Source: Bacteroidales bacterium
GTDB taxonomy: Bacteria > Bacteroidota > Bacteroidia > Bacteroidales > UBA10428
Assembly: GCA_030626465.1 (NCBI GenBank)
Contig: DAOUOU010000187.1
Span: 1-5,202 of the forward strand
DNA: 5,202 nt
Direction: 5' to 3'
Below are positions 1 through 5,202 of this stretch, piece after piece. Numbering within the stretch: the first letter of the stretch is position 1; each line of letters starts with the position of its first letter. Position numbers and translations under genes: made by a program. A model generated the notes under the pieces. It searched no databases. It was not told the origin of the DNA and saw nothing but the letters and a program-made list of their open reading frames with translations.

Positions 1-39
1 AAAGACTCTGGATGAGAATTTTAAAGATTAGCATTAAAT

Positions 40-60
40 CCCTGCGTTCTTGACGCAGGG
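40..60. repeat. Left hairpin of the insert
   Basis: Perfect 8-bp inverted repeat with arms CCCTGCGT (40-47) and ACGCAGGG (53-60) and loop TCTTG (48-52). It lies about 15 nt inside the inferred left junction. No T-tract follows on the + strand, so it is a poor intrinsic terminator in that direction. Its loop is identical to that of the hairpin at 144-164. Confidence 0.9.
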
Positions 61-111
61 CTGAATTGCGATCGTGCGAAGCGCGAAAAATAAAATACGG
101 AAGAGAAAAAT

Positions 112-132
112 TAAAATAGCTAAGCTGTTTTA
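112..132. repeat. Internal AT-rich hairpin of the insert
   Basis: Arms TAAAATAGC (112-120) and GCTGTTTTA (124-132) pair over nine positions, one of them a T-G (U-G) wobble, around a TAA loop. It sits between the two GC-rich hairpins. It may simply reflect AT-rich sequence, or it may be part of a folded single-stranded or RNA form of the element. Confidence 0.5.
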
Positions 133-143
133 TTTGAATGAAG

Positions 144-164
144 CCCTGTGCTCTTGGCACAGGG
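144..164. repeat. Right hairpin of the insert
   Basis: Perfect 8-bp inverted repeat with arms CCCTGTGC (144-151) and GCACAGGG (157-164) and loop TCTTG (152-156). It differs from the left hairpin at four positions that form two compensatory base-pair swaps, so pairing is kept. It lies about 9 nt inside the inferred right junction and directly precedes a TAG (165-167) that blocks the mannosidase frame. Confidence 0.9.
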
Positions 165-1169
165 TAGTTCACACTATTTGAGAAGTACCCGGAATATGTG
201 TTCAATTTTACCGGTTCGGTAAGGTACAAGATGATGAAAGAGTATTACCCTGAAAGATACAAACTGCTTAAATCGTATATCAAACAAGGGAGATGGAACA
301 TTTCTGGTTCTTCAGTGGATGAATGTGATGTGCTTATTCCAGGGCCTGAATCTATCCTCAGGCAGGTATTGTATGGTAATAGGTTTTTTAAAACAGAATT
401 TGGGAAGGTGAGTAAAGATTTTATGTTGCCCGACTGTTTCGGTTTTCCGGCAAGTACCCCTTCATTGTTAGCTCATGCAGGTTTACTGGGTTTTTCCACA
501 CAAAAATTAAGCTGGGGATGTGCTAAAGGTATTCCGTTTAATGTTGGGGTTTGGGAAGGTCCGGATGGAAAATCTATTATAGCAGCTTTAAATGCAACCA
601 ATTATAACGGCCGCATTGAAGAAGGTCTTGATACAACATCAGTTTGGGTTGAAAGGATTAGGATGTTTGGAGACAGATATGGTTTATATTTCGATTTCAG
701 ATACTATGGTGTGGGTGATCAGGGCGGAGCTCCGAGGGAGGACGATGTAAAGAGACTCCTTGCAAGCCTGAATAATAAGTATAGTCGAATCAAGATTATA
801 CCTGCAGCATCTGATAGAATGTATAAAGAGATTACACCTGAGTTAAGAGAAAAACTTCCTGTCTATAAAGGAGATCTTCTTCTAACGGGAAGCTCTGCGG
901 GGGTACTTACGTCTCAGGCATACATGAAAAGGTGGAACAGGGAAAACGAGCATCTTGCATTAGCAGCAGAAAAAATAGCTGTGATGGCTCATCGGTTCGG
1001 TATTAATGAATATCCTAAAGAGAAATTGAATAATGCATGGGAAAGAGTGCTTGCCAACCAGATGCACGACATTCTTGCCGGAACGAGTATCCCCAAAGCT
1101 TATGAATATTCATGGAATGATGAGGTAATAGCCATGAATGGGTTTGCTGCCGTTTTGAAAAATTCAGCA

Positions 1170-1172
1170 TGA
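1170..1172 (+). other. In-frame nonsense codon (TGA) in the mannosidase
   Basis: The frame stops at TGA after FAAVLKNSA. It then continues without a shift as AVISQMDTRVKGIPVVVYN, which is normal mannosidase linker and C-terminal sequence. A single substitution from GGA or CGA would explain it. The ATG at 1188 falls inside conserved protein, so the downstream segment is the same gene and not a new one. TGA serves as an ordinary stop for both the transposase and the partial recombinase here, which argues against recoding. Confidence 0.88.
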
Positions 1173-1545
1173 GCGGTAATTAGCCAGATGGACACCAGGG
1201 TAAAAGGCATACCTGTTGTAGTTTATAATTCACTTGGAATTGAAAGATTGGATGTTGTTGAAGCGGAGATAGATAACAATGGATATCATTCTATAACCGT
1301 TTATGATAGTGATGGAAATAGGGTTGAATCGCAAATTACCGGACAGAAAAACAATAAGGTACAATTTATATTTATTGCAAAAGTACCCTCAATCGGCTTA
1401 TCCGTTTTTGATGTAAGACCCGGCAAGAAAAAACCGAAAGAAGCTGCAGGAGGAGAATTAAAAGTGGATTATAATTTTCTTGAAAACAAATATTACAGAG
1501 TTAAAATAGATACAAATGGTGACATAGCCGAAATATATGATAAGT

Positions 1546-3255
1546 TCAGACCTCCTGATCTCTCGCAGGCGTCACTGTCGCAGTTTTTAAAACCAGCTTG
1601 AGTTTTGTACCTGGAAAGACCGCCTCATAATCATTTAGCGTCTGACATATTTCATTTATAGCCATATTGTCTCTGGGTGTTGCCAGGCTATTCAATCTAA
1701 CCGTAAGAATATTTGACTTATAATCCGGATATATATCAGCCTTTGTAAATATAATACTTTTTACCAATGCTCTTATTTCATTGGAGCCTTTCCGGTAATG
1801 AGCAGTAAGCAAATTGGCTATAGCTGTTTCGGCTCTGTAACAGATTATCTTGATGATATTTTGTAAATGTTTACTTTCCGTTTTCAGTTTATTATATCTC
1901 GAATGTTCTGGCATTTCATCTATGCTTATCCTGTATGGTTGTTGCTTTCTTTGTGCCAGGATCTCCTGTTCTTCTGCTTCAAACAATTCGATTTCTTGCC
2001 TGAAGCATAATTGCTTCTTAATGTTTTTCCCGGTTTGCTCCATTTCTCCTTTAATATTTTCTGTCACCAAGGCATAAAGTTTTGCCTGGCGCCGGGCTTT
2101 TTTCTCTCTCAACTTCTTCAGTCTTTGCGTTAAATTGCTGTACTTCTGATTAACAACCATGGTGGTTTTATCTATTTCATCTACACCATATTGTATAATC
2201 CTATCTATATCGTATTCCTGCCTCATATATCTAAAAAAATTTTCCTGGGTCCATCTGGAAAACATGTATAAAGCTATCAGGATGGTAGATAGTTTATAGT
2301 TGGTGGTAATCACACTGGTTTGGTGACCGGTCTCGGTGAGCCTGCGTACTTCCCGCATCTTAACTCCATTGAGTTCTACCTCCTTTTCACATAAATACAT
2401 GGTAGTTTCCACCTCGGTATCAACATCATAAGCAGAAAAATCTTTCTCATCCCATTTATCTTTTACATTTTTTCTATAGGTGATTACAGCTATCCGGAAA
2501 GATTCCCATAGATGCCTGAAAAACGAGGGACTATAAGCTTCTCTGTCAAACACGAGGGTGAACCTGGGAAGCAATTCATCCGTGTCAAGTTCCTGTTGGC
2601 TGACTTTACCATTAGTTAGCTCAAGTAACCGGGGAGCCAATTGGGTTGTGATCATCTCTTGCAATTTCTCATTGACCTGTCCGGTAACATAGAAATAGGG
2701 CAGACCATCAGCATTGTTTACCCAGAATTCTATCATTCCAGGCAGGCAAAGCTTTTGGCGGCTAACATGTTTTTTGCCCAGATTGGCCAGGTGCCCATGA
2801 TAAACCTGAACATGGCCGTCAATATAATATATACTCGTGTCCTCATGGTCGATCCAGTCCTCTGAAAGATAGGCATTCCACTCGCAGGCTCTTTCCTGTA
2901 TGCTTAACTCTTTGATTATTCCTCTCAGGCAACGTGCCTCGGGGATCCTGTCCAGGCCAAGTAATTTACCCATTTCACCAGGGCTATAGTGTTTCAATTG
3001 TTCTACGCTTTTAATCCGGCTTAGGTACATGAACGCCAGGGTTAGTATCACGCTGTCAAAATCATAGTATCCCGAATGTCTTTGGGAATAGTATTTCTTG
3101 TAACTCAACAGGCCGTTGGCTAACAGGAAAGGAAGCAAAAACAATACTCCTCCATATTCAACGCTTTCACAGGAATCAAAAGAAATATCTGATTTTTGAA
3201 GGCCTAAGGCAGCAAACACCCGATTCTCAACCCGTGTGGCAGCTACACCGATCAT
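1546..3255 (-). CDS. DDE transposase, catalytic frame (orfB-like)
   Basis: This 569-residue frame encodes the catalytic part of a cut-and-paste DDE transposase with an RNase H-like fold, in the broad IS4-like grouping. The likely catalytic residues are D146 in YYIDGHVQ, D237 in LVFDREAYS and E338 in RWTQENFFRY. The last resembles the Y/R-x-E signature around the third acidic residue. The N-terminal part (LANGLL, SPGEMGKLLGLDRIPE) is typical of a family of 'putative transposases' in diverse bacteria. Residues of about 375-445 are charged and probably form a helical or coiled-coil segment. The C-terminus (PARDQEV) looks natural, so the frame appears full length. The ATG at 3255 has no evident Shine-Dalgarno site. 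The frame stays open upstream through 24 further codons to the A-run at 3328-3336, so translation probably enters by -1 frameshifting from the HTH frame. All three catalytic residues remain, so activity is possible. Confidence 0.88.
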   Translation of the reverse strand: MIGVAATRVENRVFAALGLQKSDISFDSCESVEYGGVLFLLPFLLANGLLSYKKYYSQRHSGYYDFDSVILTLAFMYLSRIKSVEQLKHYSPGEMGKLLGLDRIPEARCLRGIIKELSIQERACEWNAYLSEDWIDHEDTSIYYIDGHVQVYHGHLANLGKKHVSRQKLCLPGMIEFWVNNADGLPYFYVTGQVNEKLQEMITTQLAPRLLELTNGKVSQQELDTDELLPRFTLVFDREAYSPSFFRHLWESFRIAVITYRKNVKDKWDEKDFSAYDVDTEVETTMYLCEKEVELNGVKMREVRRLTETGHQTSVITTNYKLSTILIALYMFSRWTQENFFRYMRQEYDIDRIIQYGVDEIDKTTMVVNQKYSNLTQRLKKLREKKARRQAKLYALVTENIKGEMEQTGKNIKKQLCFRQEIELFEAEEQEILAQRKQQPYRISIDEMPEHSRYNKLKTESKHLQNIIKIICYRAETAIANLLTAHYRKGSNEIRALVKSIIFTKADIYPDYKSNILTVRLNSLATPRDNMAINEICQTLNDYEAVFPGTKLKLVLKTATVTPARDQEV

Positions 3256-3323
3256 GTCCGAAACCAGAAAATCAGCAATATCACGTTCCCTGGGAGTGGT
3301 GGCTGGAACCGGGGTGATAACAC

Positions 3324-3620
3324 CTACTTTTTTTTTAAAGTATTTGCCTTGATATGATAGCGGATAGCACTTTCACTTACCCCTATCGCTTTTGCCGTGC
3401 CTTGTTGTGAATATCCAAGGTCTAGTAATTTTTGTGCCTTTTCAATTTTGGCTGGGGTCATCTTGTGGCATTGCCCTCGTGTTTCCTTCCTGTTGAAAAA
3501 GTATGCCATACCATGATCCCGTAAAGACTTGGCGTACCTCTCTACATTTTTTTTCGGCACTCCTAACGCTTCGCTTAGTTCTTTAATACTACAGAACTTA
3601 TTATTGATAAGGGTCGCCAA
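3324..3620 (-). CDS. Helix-turn-helix N-terminal frame of the transposase (orfA-like)
   Basis: This 98-residue frame is basic and contains two helix-turn-helix-like segments: SIKELSEALGVPKKNVERYA (about 11-30) and a second around GYSQQGTAKAIGVSESAIRY (about 69-88). It probably binds the IS ends. It terminates at TAG (3326-3324) immediately after LKKK, which is encoded by an A-run. The catalytic frame continues one base back, so it likely forms the N-terminus of a fused transposase; standing alone it could act as a regulator. The start is doubtful. TTG at 3620 is the only standard start, it has no nearby Shine-Dalgarno site, and the frame is open for 12 more codons (HEKEDKNGYRFV) back to TAA at 3659-3657. 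That upstream stretch looks protein-like, so the 5' end may be altered. Confidence 0.8.
   Translation of the reverse strand: MATLINNKFCSIKELSEALGVPKKNVERYAKSLRDHGMAYFFNRKETRGQCHKMTPAKIEKAQKLLDLGYSQQGTAKAIGVSESAIRYHIKANTLKKK
3327..3340 (-). promoter_or_regulatory. A9 slippery site for probable -1 frameshift
   Basis: On the minus strand the HTH frame reads TTA AAA AAA AAG TAG, with nine consecutive A (3336-3328). A -1 slip gives TTA AAA AAA AAA GTA and enters the open transposase frame (VGVITPVPATTPRERD, then the 569-residue frame). Runs of this kind support programmed -1 frameshifting or transcriptional slippage in many insertion sequences. A small 4-bp stem (GGTG/CACC, 3324-3313) follows at once, but it is too short and too close to count as a convincing stimulator. 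A sequencing error in the homopolymer is the simple alternative. Confidence 0.65.
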
Positions 3621-3653
3621 TACAAAACGGTAACCGTTCTTGTCTTCCTTCTC

Positions 3654-3681
3654 ATGTTATGTATACAAAATGATTATGCAA
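3654..3681 (-). promoter_or_regulatory. Possible promoter for the transposase frames
   Basis: On the minus strand, TTGCAT (3681-3676) and TAACAT (3659-3654) are separated by 16 nt and point into the HTH frame. The -35-like hexamer lies inside the inverted-repeat arm at 3673-3686. Such hexamers are common in AT-rich DNA, so this is only a candidate. Confidence 0.25.
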
Positions 3682-3751
3682 AGAGAAAAACCTTACAATA
3701 CTATTAATCAGTACATTATTATCAAATAAAAGGCATATCTCTTTGCATAAT
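3673..3751. repeat. Perfect 14-bp inverted repeat with a 51-bp AT-rich spacer
   Basis: ATTATGCAAAGAGA (3673-3686) is the exact reverse complement of TCTCTTTGCATAAT (3738-3751). A further partial match (CCTT 3691-3694 against AAGG 3730-3733) follows after a small bulge. The repeat fills the gene-free stretch between the transposase frames and the stop codon of the complete tyrosine recombinase. It may be the recombinase-binding end of that element, an operator, or a relic of two abutting element ends. The spacer is long for a terminator and for a standard two-arm core site. Confidence 0.85.
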
Positions 3752-3764
3752 ATTTTAGAAAAAC

Positions 3765-4778
3765 TTAAAAACTCTTCAACCAACCAAGCAGATTTTCATT
3801 GTTTTCCCAGAACGGTTCTACTTTAGGAGCAACATCAACGTAAGCCTTTTCAATAGCTTCCCGCTTCAGTTTGGAGTCAGCTCTGGCATAAATTTCAGTA
3901 GTTTGGACAGACACATGCCCAAGAATGTCCCTTATATACACTAGGTTGACTCCAGCCTGCAGCAAATGCATTGCTTTAGAGCAGCGTATAGAATGGCAAC
4001 TTAATTTCTCACGTATAAGTTTTGGATCCCTTTTTCTGGCTTTATCTGCATATTTCAACAATATATGAGTGATCCCCGCACGGGTCAATCTTTCGTGACG
4101 GCTATTGAAAAACAAGGGATATGACCTTGTGTGGAGCTTGAGCAAATCAAATTCGGTCAGATAATTCCGCAAAATATTGACTTGCTCTTCCAATAAAGGA
4201 ACAATACGGGTTTTATTACCCTTACCGGTAATTTGTATTGTATATGGCTTGTCAAGGTGGATTGCCGAGGGAGTCAGGTCTATCATTTCCTGTACCCGTG
4301 CTCCGGTATCGTACATAAGCGATAATAGTGCCAGGTCCCGACGCCCTCTTTTTGTAGTTATATCTGGTTGTTCAAGAAGCAACTTAATGCCGTCTACCGT
4401 AAGATAATTTATTGCTTTTTTCCTGGCTTTTTTCACTTTGACAGACATGATATCCTGATATTGGTACAAATTATCCGGGTTCTGGTACTGTACATATTTG
4501 AAGAAGGAATGTAACGCTGCAAGCCGCAGGTTTCTTGTTGTATCACTACATTTTCGTTCCGACTGTAGCCAATCAAGGAACTCAACAACAGAAGCTTTGG
4601 TTATTGATTTCATAAATAGCTTCTCAGCCTTTATCTTCTTGATTTGATGCATAAAGGTTATAAAAAGAACAAAGGTATCCCGGTATGCTATAATCGTATT
4701 GGAACTGCAACCTCGTTCATGAGACAGGTATCTCGTAAGATAGTCTGTCAGGTATTTTGAAAAATCAGTCGGCTTCAT
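3765..4778 (-). CDS. Tyrosine recombinase, complete (last gene of a recombinase cluster)
   Basis: This 337-residue tyrosine recombinase/integrase cuts and rejoins DNA through a 3'-phosphotyrosine. The N-terminal SAM-like core-binding domain covers about 1-105 (LSHERGCSSNTIIAYRDTF) and the catalytic domain about 120-310. The active-site set is present: R161 in YDTGARVQE, a beta-hairpin Lys in GKGNKTRIVP (186 or 189), H262 and R265 in CHSIRC, H288 in ILGH and Y297 in TTEIYAR. Position 266 is Cys where relatives I recall have His (HSLRHSKA); this is not a core catalytic residue but is usually conserved. I chose ATG at 4778 (MKPTDFSKYL), the usual start of this family, over an in-frame ATG eight codons upstream. 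It overlaps the upstream recombinase by 14 nt, with no clear Shine-Dalgarno site, which suggests translational coupling. The family typically moves the element that carries it. Confidence 0.93.
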   Translation of the reverse strand: MKPTDFSKYLTDYLTRYLSHERGCSSNTIIAYRDTFVLFITFMHQIKKIKAEKLFMKSITKASVVEFLDWLQSERKCSDTTRNLRLAALHSFFKYVQYQNPDNLYQYQDIMSVKVKKARKKAINYLTVDGIKLLLEQPDITTKRGRRDLALLSLMYDTGARVQEMIDLTPSAIHLDKPYTIQITGKGNKTRIVPLLEEQVNILRNYLTEFDLLKLHTRSYPLFFNSRHERLTRAGITHILLKYADKARKRDPKLIREKLSCHSIRCSKAMHLLQAGVNLVYIRDILGHVSVQTTEIYARADSKLKREAIEKAYVDVAPKVEPFWENNENLLGWLKSF

Positions 4779-5202
4779 AGGTTTCAATATTAGGAAATAC
4801 ATTCAAACAAATCATATCAACGTCTTTAAGCAGTCCTGGATACATCGCAGCAGTTAGCCTTACATATCCATTTGTTGCGCTTAATGACTGATGACCAAGA
4901 TACGTGGACAGGACTGGCAATGAAGTATACAGATCAATACCAGATTCTGCCATATTTGCCAATGCATGACAGGCAAAAGTATGGCGAATATCATGGATTC
5001 TTGGTCCACGATAGTTCCCAGTGTATGGTATTCCCGCGGCTCTGAGTACAATCCGGAAGTACCAAATAAAGGTATGTGGTACAGATGCTGATCCGTTCAG
5101 GGAAATAAAGAATGGACTATCATCAGATTGCAATACGGGAAGCTTTCTCCGGTGATCGAGATAGTCTTGACATACCTCTGAGAGAGATTCCGAAATTGGG
5201 AC
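4765..5202 (-). CDS. Tyrosine recombinase, C-terminal part (5' end beyond window)
   Basis: The frame is open from the right edge of the window (VPISESLSEVCQDYLDHRR) to TGA at 4767-4765, giving 146 visible residues of a second tyrosine recombinase. Catalytic-domain motifs are clear: HDIRHTFACHAL (the H-x-x-R box), LSTYLGHQSLSAT (the His) and NGYVRLT (the nucleophilic Tyr). The first Arg and the beta-hairpin Lys would lie upstream, outside the window. A TTG at 5133 is not a real start, because catalytic-domain sequence continues in frame upstream of it. The stop overlaps the start of the next recombinase in ATGAAGCCGACTGA, so the two are one transcription unit. The protein differs from its neighbour and is not a recent duplicate. 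Confidence 0.9.
   Translation of the reverse strand, partial: VPISESLSEVCQDYLDHRRKLPVLQSDDSPFFISLNGSASVPHTFIWYFRIVLRAAGIPYTGNYRGPRIHDIRHTFACHALANMAESGIDLYTSLPVLSTYLGHQSLSATNGYVRLTAAMYPGLLKDVDMICLNVFPNIETYEAD

Larger units (their letters stand above)
26..173. mobile_element. 148-bp hairpin-ended insert in the mannosidase (IS200/IS605-derived MITE/PATE-like)
   Basis: Removing these bases joins AAA (23-25) to CTA (174-176) and restores one frame, reading TLDENFK-LFEKYPEYVFNF, which fits the family sequence as I recall it. Because 25 and 173 are both A, 25-172 is an equivalent boundary. A perfect 8-bp hairpin lies near each end (40-60 and 144-164), and no protein is encoded. The 5' flank carries TTTAA (20-24), a target type used by some IS200/IS605 transposons. 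TTAAA (34-38), next to the foot of the left hairpin, is its exact complement. TTCA (168-171) near the right end is complementary to TGAA (139-142) beside the right hairpin foot. No target duplication is apparent. These traits resemble ends processed by a Y1 TnpA transposase, so this may be a non-autonomous element mobilised in trans. The insertion itself is well supported by the frame; the family is inference. Confidence 0.72.
1..1545 (+). pseudogene. GH38 alpha-mannosidase, disrupted (5' end outside window, 3' end lost to an IS)
   Basis: This is a remnant of a glycoside hydrolase family 38 alpha-mannosidase, a zinc enzyme that cleaves alpha-mannosides from glycans. Frame 2 at positions 2-25 reads KTLDENFK. 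After an insert the protein resumes at 174 as LFEKYPEYVFNF and runs to about 1545. Catalytic landmarks survive: the nucleophile Asp in LPDCFGFP (432-434), the probable acid/base Asp in GVGDQGG (717-719), and the zinc-ligand His in NQMHDILAG (1065-1067). The beta-rich C-terminal region begins near KGIPVVVYNSL (about 1206) and runs to GDIAEIYDK (about 1519-1545). The N-terminal His-x-His-x-Asp zinc motif is not in the window. The lesions are the hairpin-ended insert, an in-frame TGA at 1170-1172, and replacement of the remaining C-terminus by a transposase gene. The GTG at 198 is not a real start, because homologous sequence continues upstream of it in frame. Family assignment is from recalled motifs and is firm; substrate linkage cannot be told. 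Confidence 0.92.
1546..3656 (-). mobile_element. Insertion sequence with an HTH frame and a DDE transposase frame
   Basis: This block consists of a DDE transposase and its upstream helix-turn-helix frame, placed in opposite orientation against the broken mannosidase. The left boundary is set by the end of mannosidase homology (GDIAEIYDK), where the transposase stop codon also lies. The terminal repeat must therefore overlap or nearly touch that stop. The right boundary is uncertain: 3656 is only the limit of the open frame upstream of the HTH part, and the true end may lie anywhere up to about 3760. I found no copy of the left-end sequence in inverted orientation at 3620-3770, so the right terminus may be degenerate or replaced by the neighbouring element. 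The IS family is not named with confidence. Confidence 0.75.
3673..5202 (-). mobile_element. RIT-like multi-recombinase element (partial)
   Basis: Two different tyrosine recombinases in tandem with overlapping ends, without other cargo, match the layout of 'recombinase in trio' elements, which carry three such genes. Only the second and third would be in view, with the first beyond 5202. The left limit is taken as the inverted repeat next to the last gene and is inferred, not shown. A two-recombinase element of another type remains possible. Confidence 0.5.

Noticed and set aside
40..60. Intrinsic transcription terminator
   Set aside because: The hairpin is strong but no T-tract follows it; the second hairpin also lacks one, and both lie inside a frame-disrupting insert.
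40..164. CRISPR repeats
   Set aside because: There are only two copies, each a perfect hairpin with differing stems, and the interval between them is too long for a spacer.
1170..1172. TGA read as glycine or selenocysteine
   Set aside because: The transposase and the partial recombinase both end at TGA in sensible places, and the gene is already broken by two other lesions.
1188..1601. A separate small protein gene starting at ATG 1188
   Set aside because: It is in the same frame as the upstream mannosidase and continues its conserved C-terminal region across the TGA. Its last 18 or so codons are merely the antisense of the transposase end.
1850..2077. Plus-strand open frame across the transposase gene
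   Set aside because: It lies antisense to the well-supported transposase and its protein shows no recognisable family features; those at 2641-2865 and 4177-4407 are likewise shadows.
3626..3638. Palindrome AACGGTAACCGTT as an operator
   Set aside because: The 6-bp arms are perfect, but the sequence lies in the open stretch upstream of the HTH start and nothing else supports a regulator site.
3654..3686. A dif site for XerC/XerD
   Set aside because: Only a TTGCATAA-like half site is recognisable; the second arm and the standard 6-bp centre are not present.

Overview
The window is a stretch of decayed metabolic sequence overrun by mobile DNA. It comes from an AT-leaning bacterium. The mannosidase and transposase families suggest an anaerobic member of the Bacteroidota or Firmicutes, but nothing here fixes the phylum.

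Positions 1-1545 (+ strand) hold the middle and C-terminal parts of a GH38 alpha-mannosidase pseudogene. The frame is broken three ways. (1) About 148 bp (roughly 26-173), with a hairpin near each end, splits the codons for KTLDENFK from those for LFEKYPEYVFNF and shifts the frame. This insert looks like a non-autonomous IS200/IS605-type element. (2) A TGA codon at 1170-1172 stops the frame, which then resumes as mannosidase. (3) At about 1545 the homology ends against a transposase gene. The N-terminal zinc-site region lies left of the window, and the rest of the C-terminus is not seen.

Positions 1546 to about 3656 (- strand) hold an insertion sequence with a helix-turn-helix frame (3324-3620) and a DDE transposase frame (1546-3255). 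The two are offset by -1 and meet at a run of nine A residues just before the first frame's stop. The likely full product is a frameshift fusion of about 691 residues.

Positions 3657-3764 carry no gene. They contain a perfect 14-bp inverted repeat with a 51-bp spacer, next to the 3' end of the recombinase cluster.

Positions 3765-5202 (- strand) hold two overlapping tyrosine recombinases: a complete 337-residue protein and, upstream of it, the C-terminal 146 residues of another that runs off the window. Their 14-nt overlap and family character fit a 'recombinase in trio' (RIT-like) element whose first gene would lie beyond the right edge.

The mannosidase was therefore hit by at least two unrelated elements, and a third lies alongside. 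No host metabolic gene in this window appears functional. The most novel item is the small hairpin-ended insert at the left, followed by the A-run frameshift and the inverted repeat beside the recombinases.
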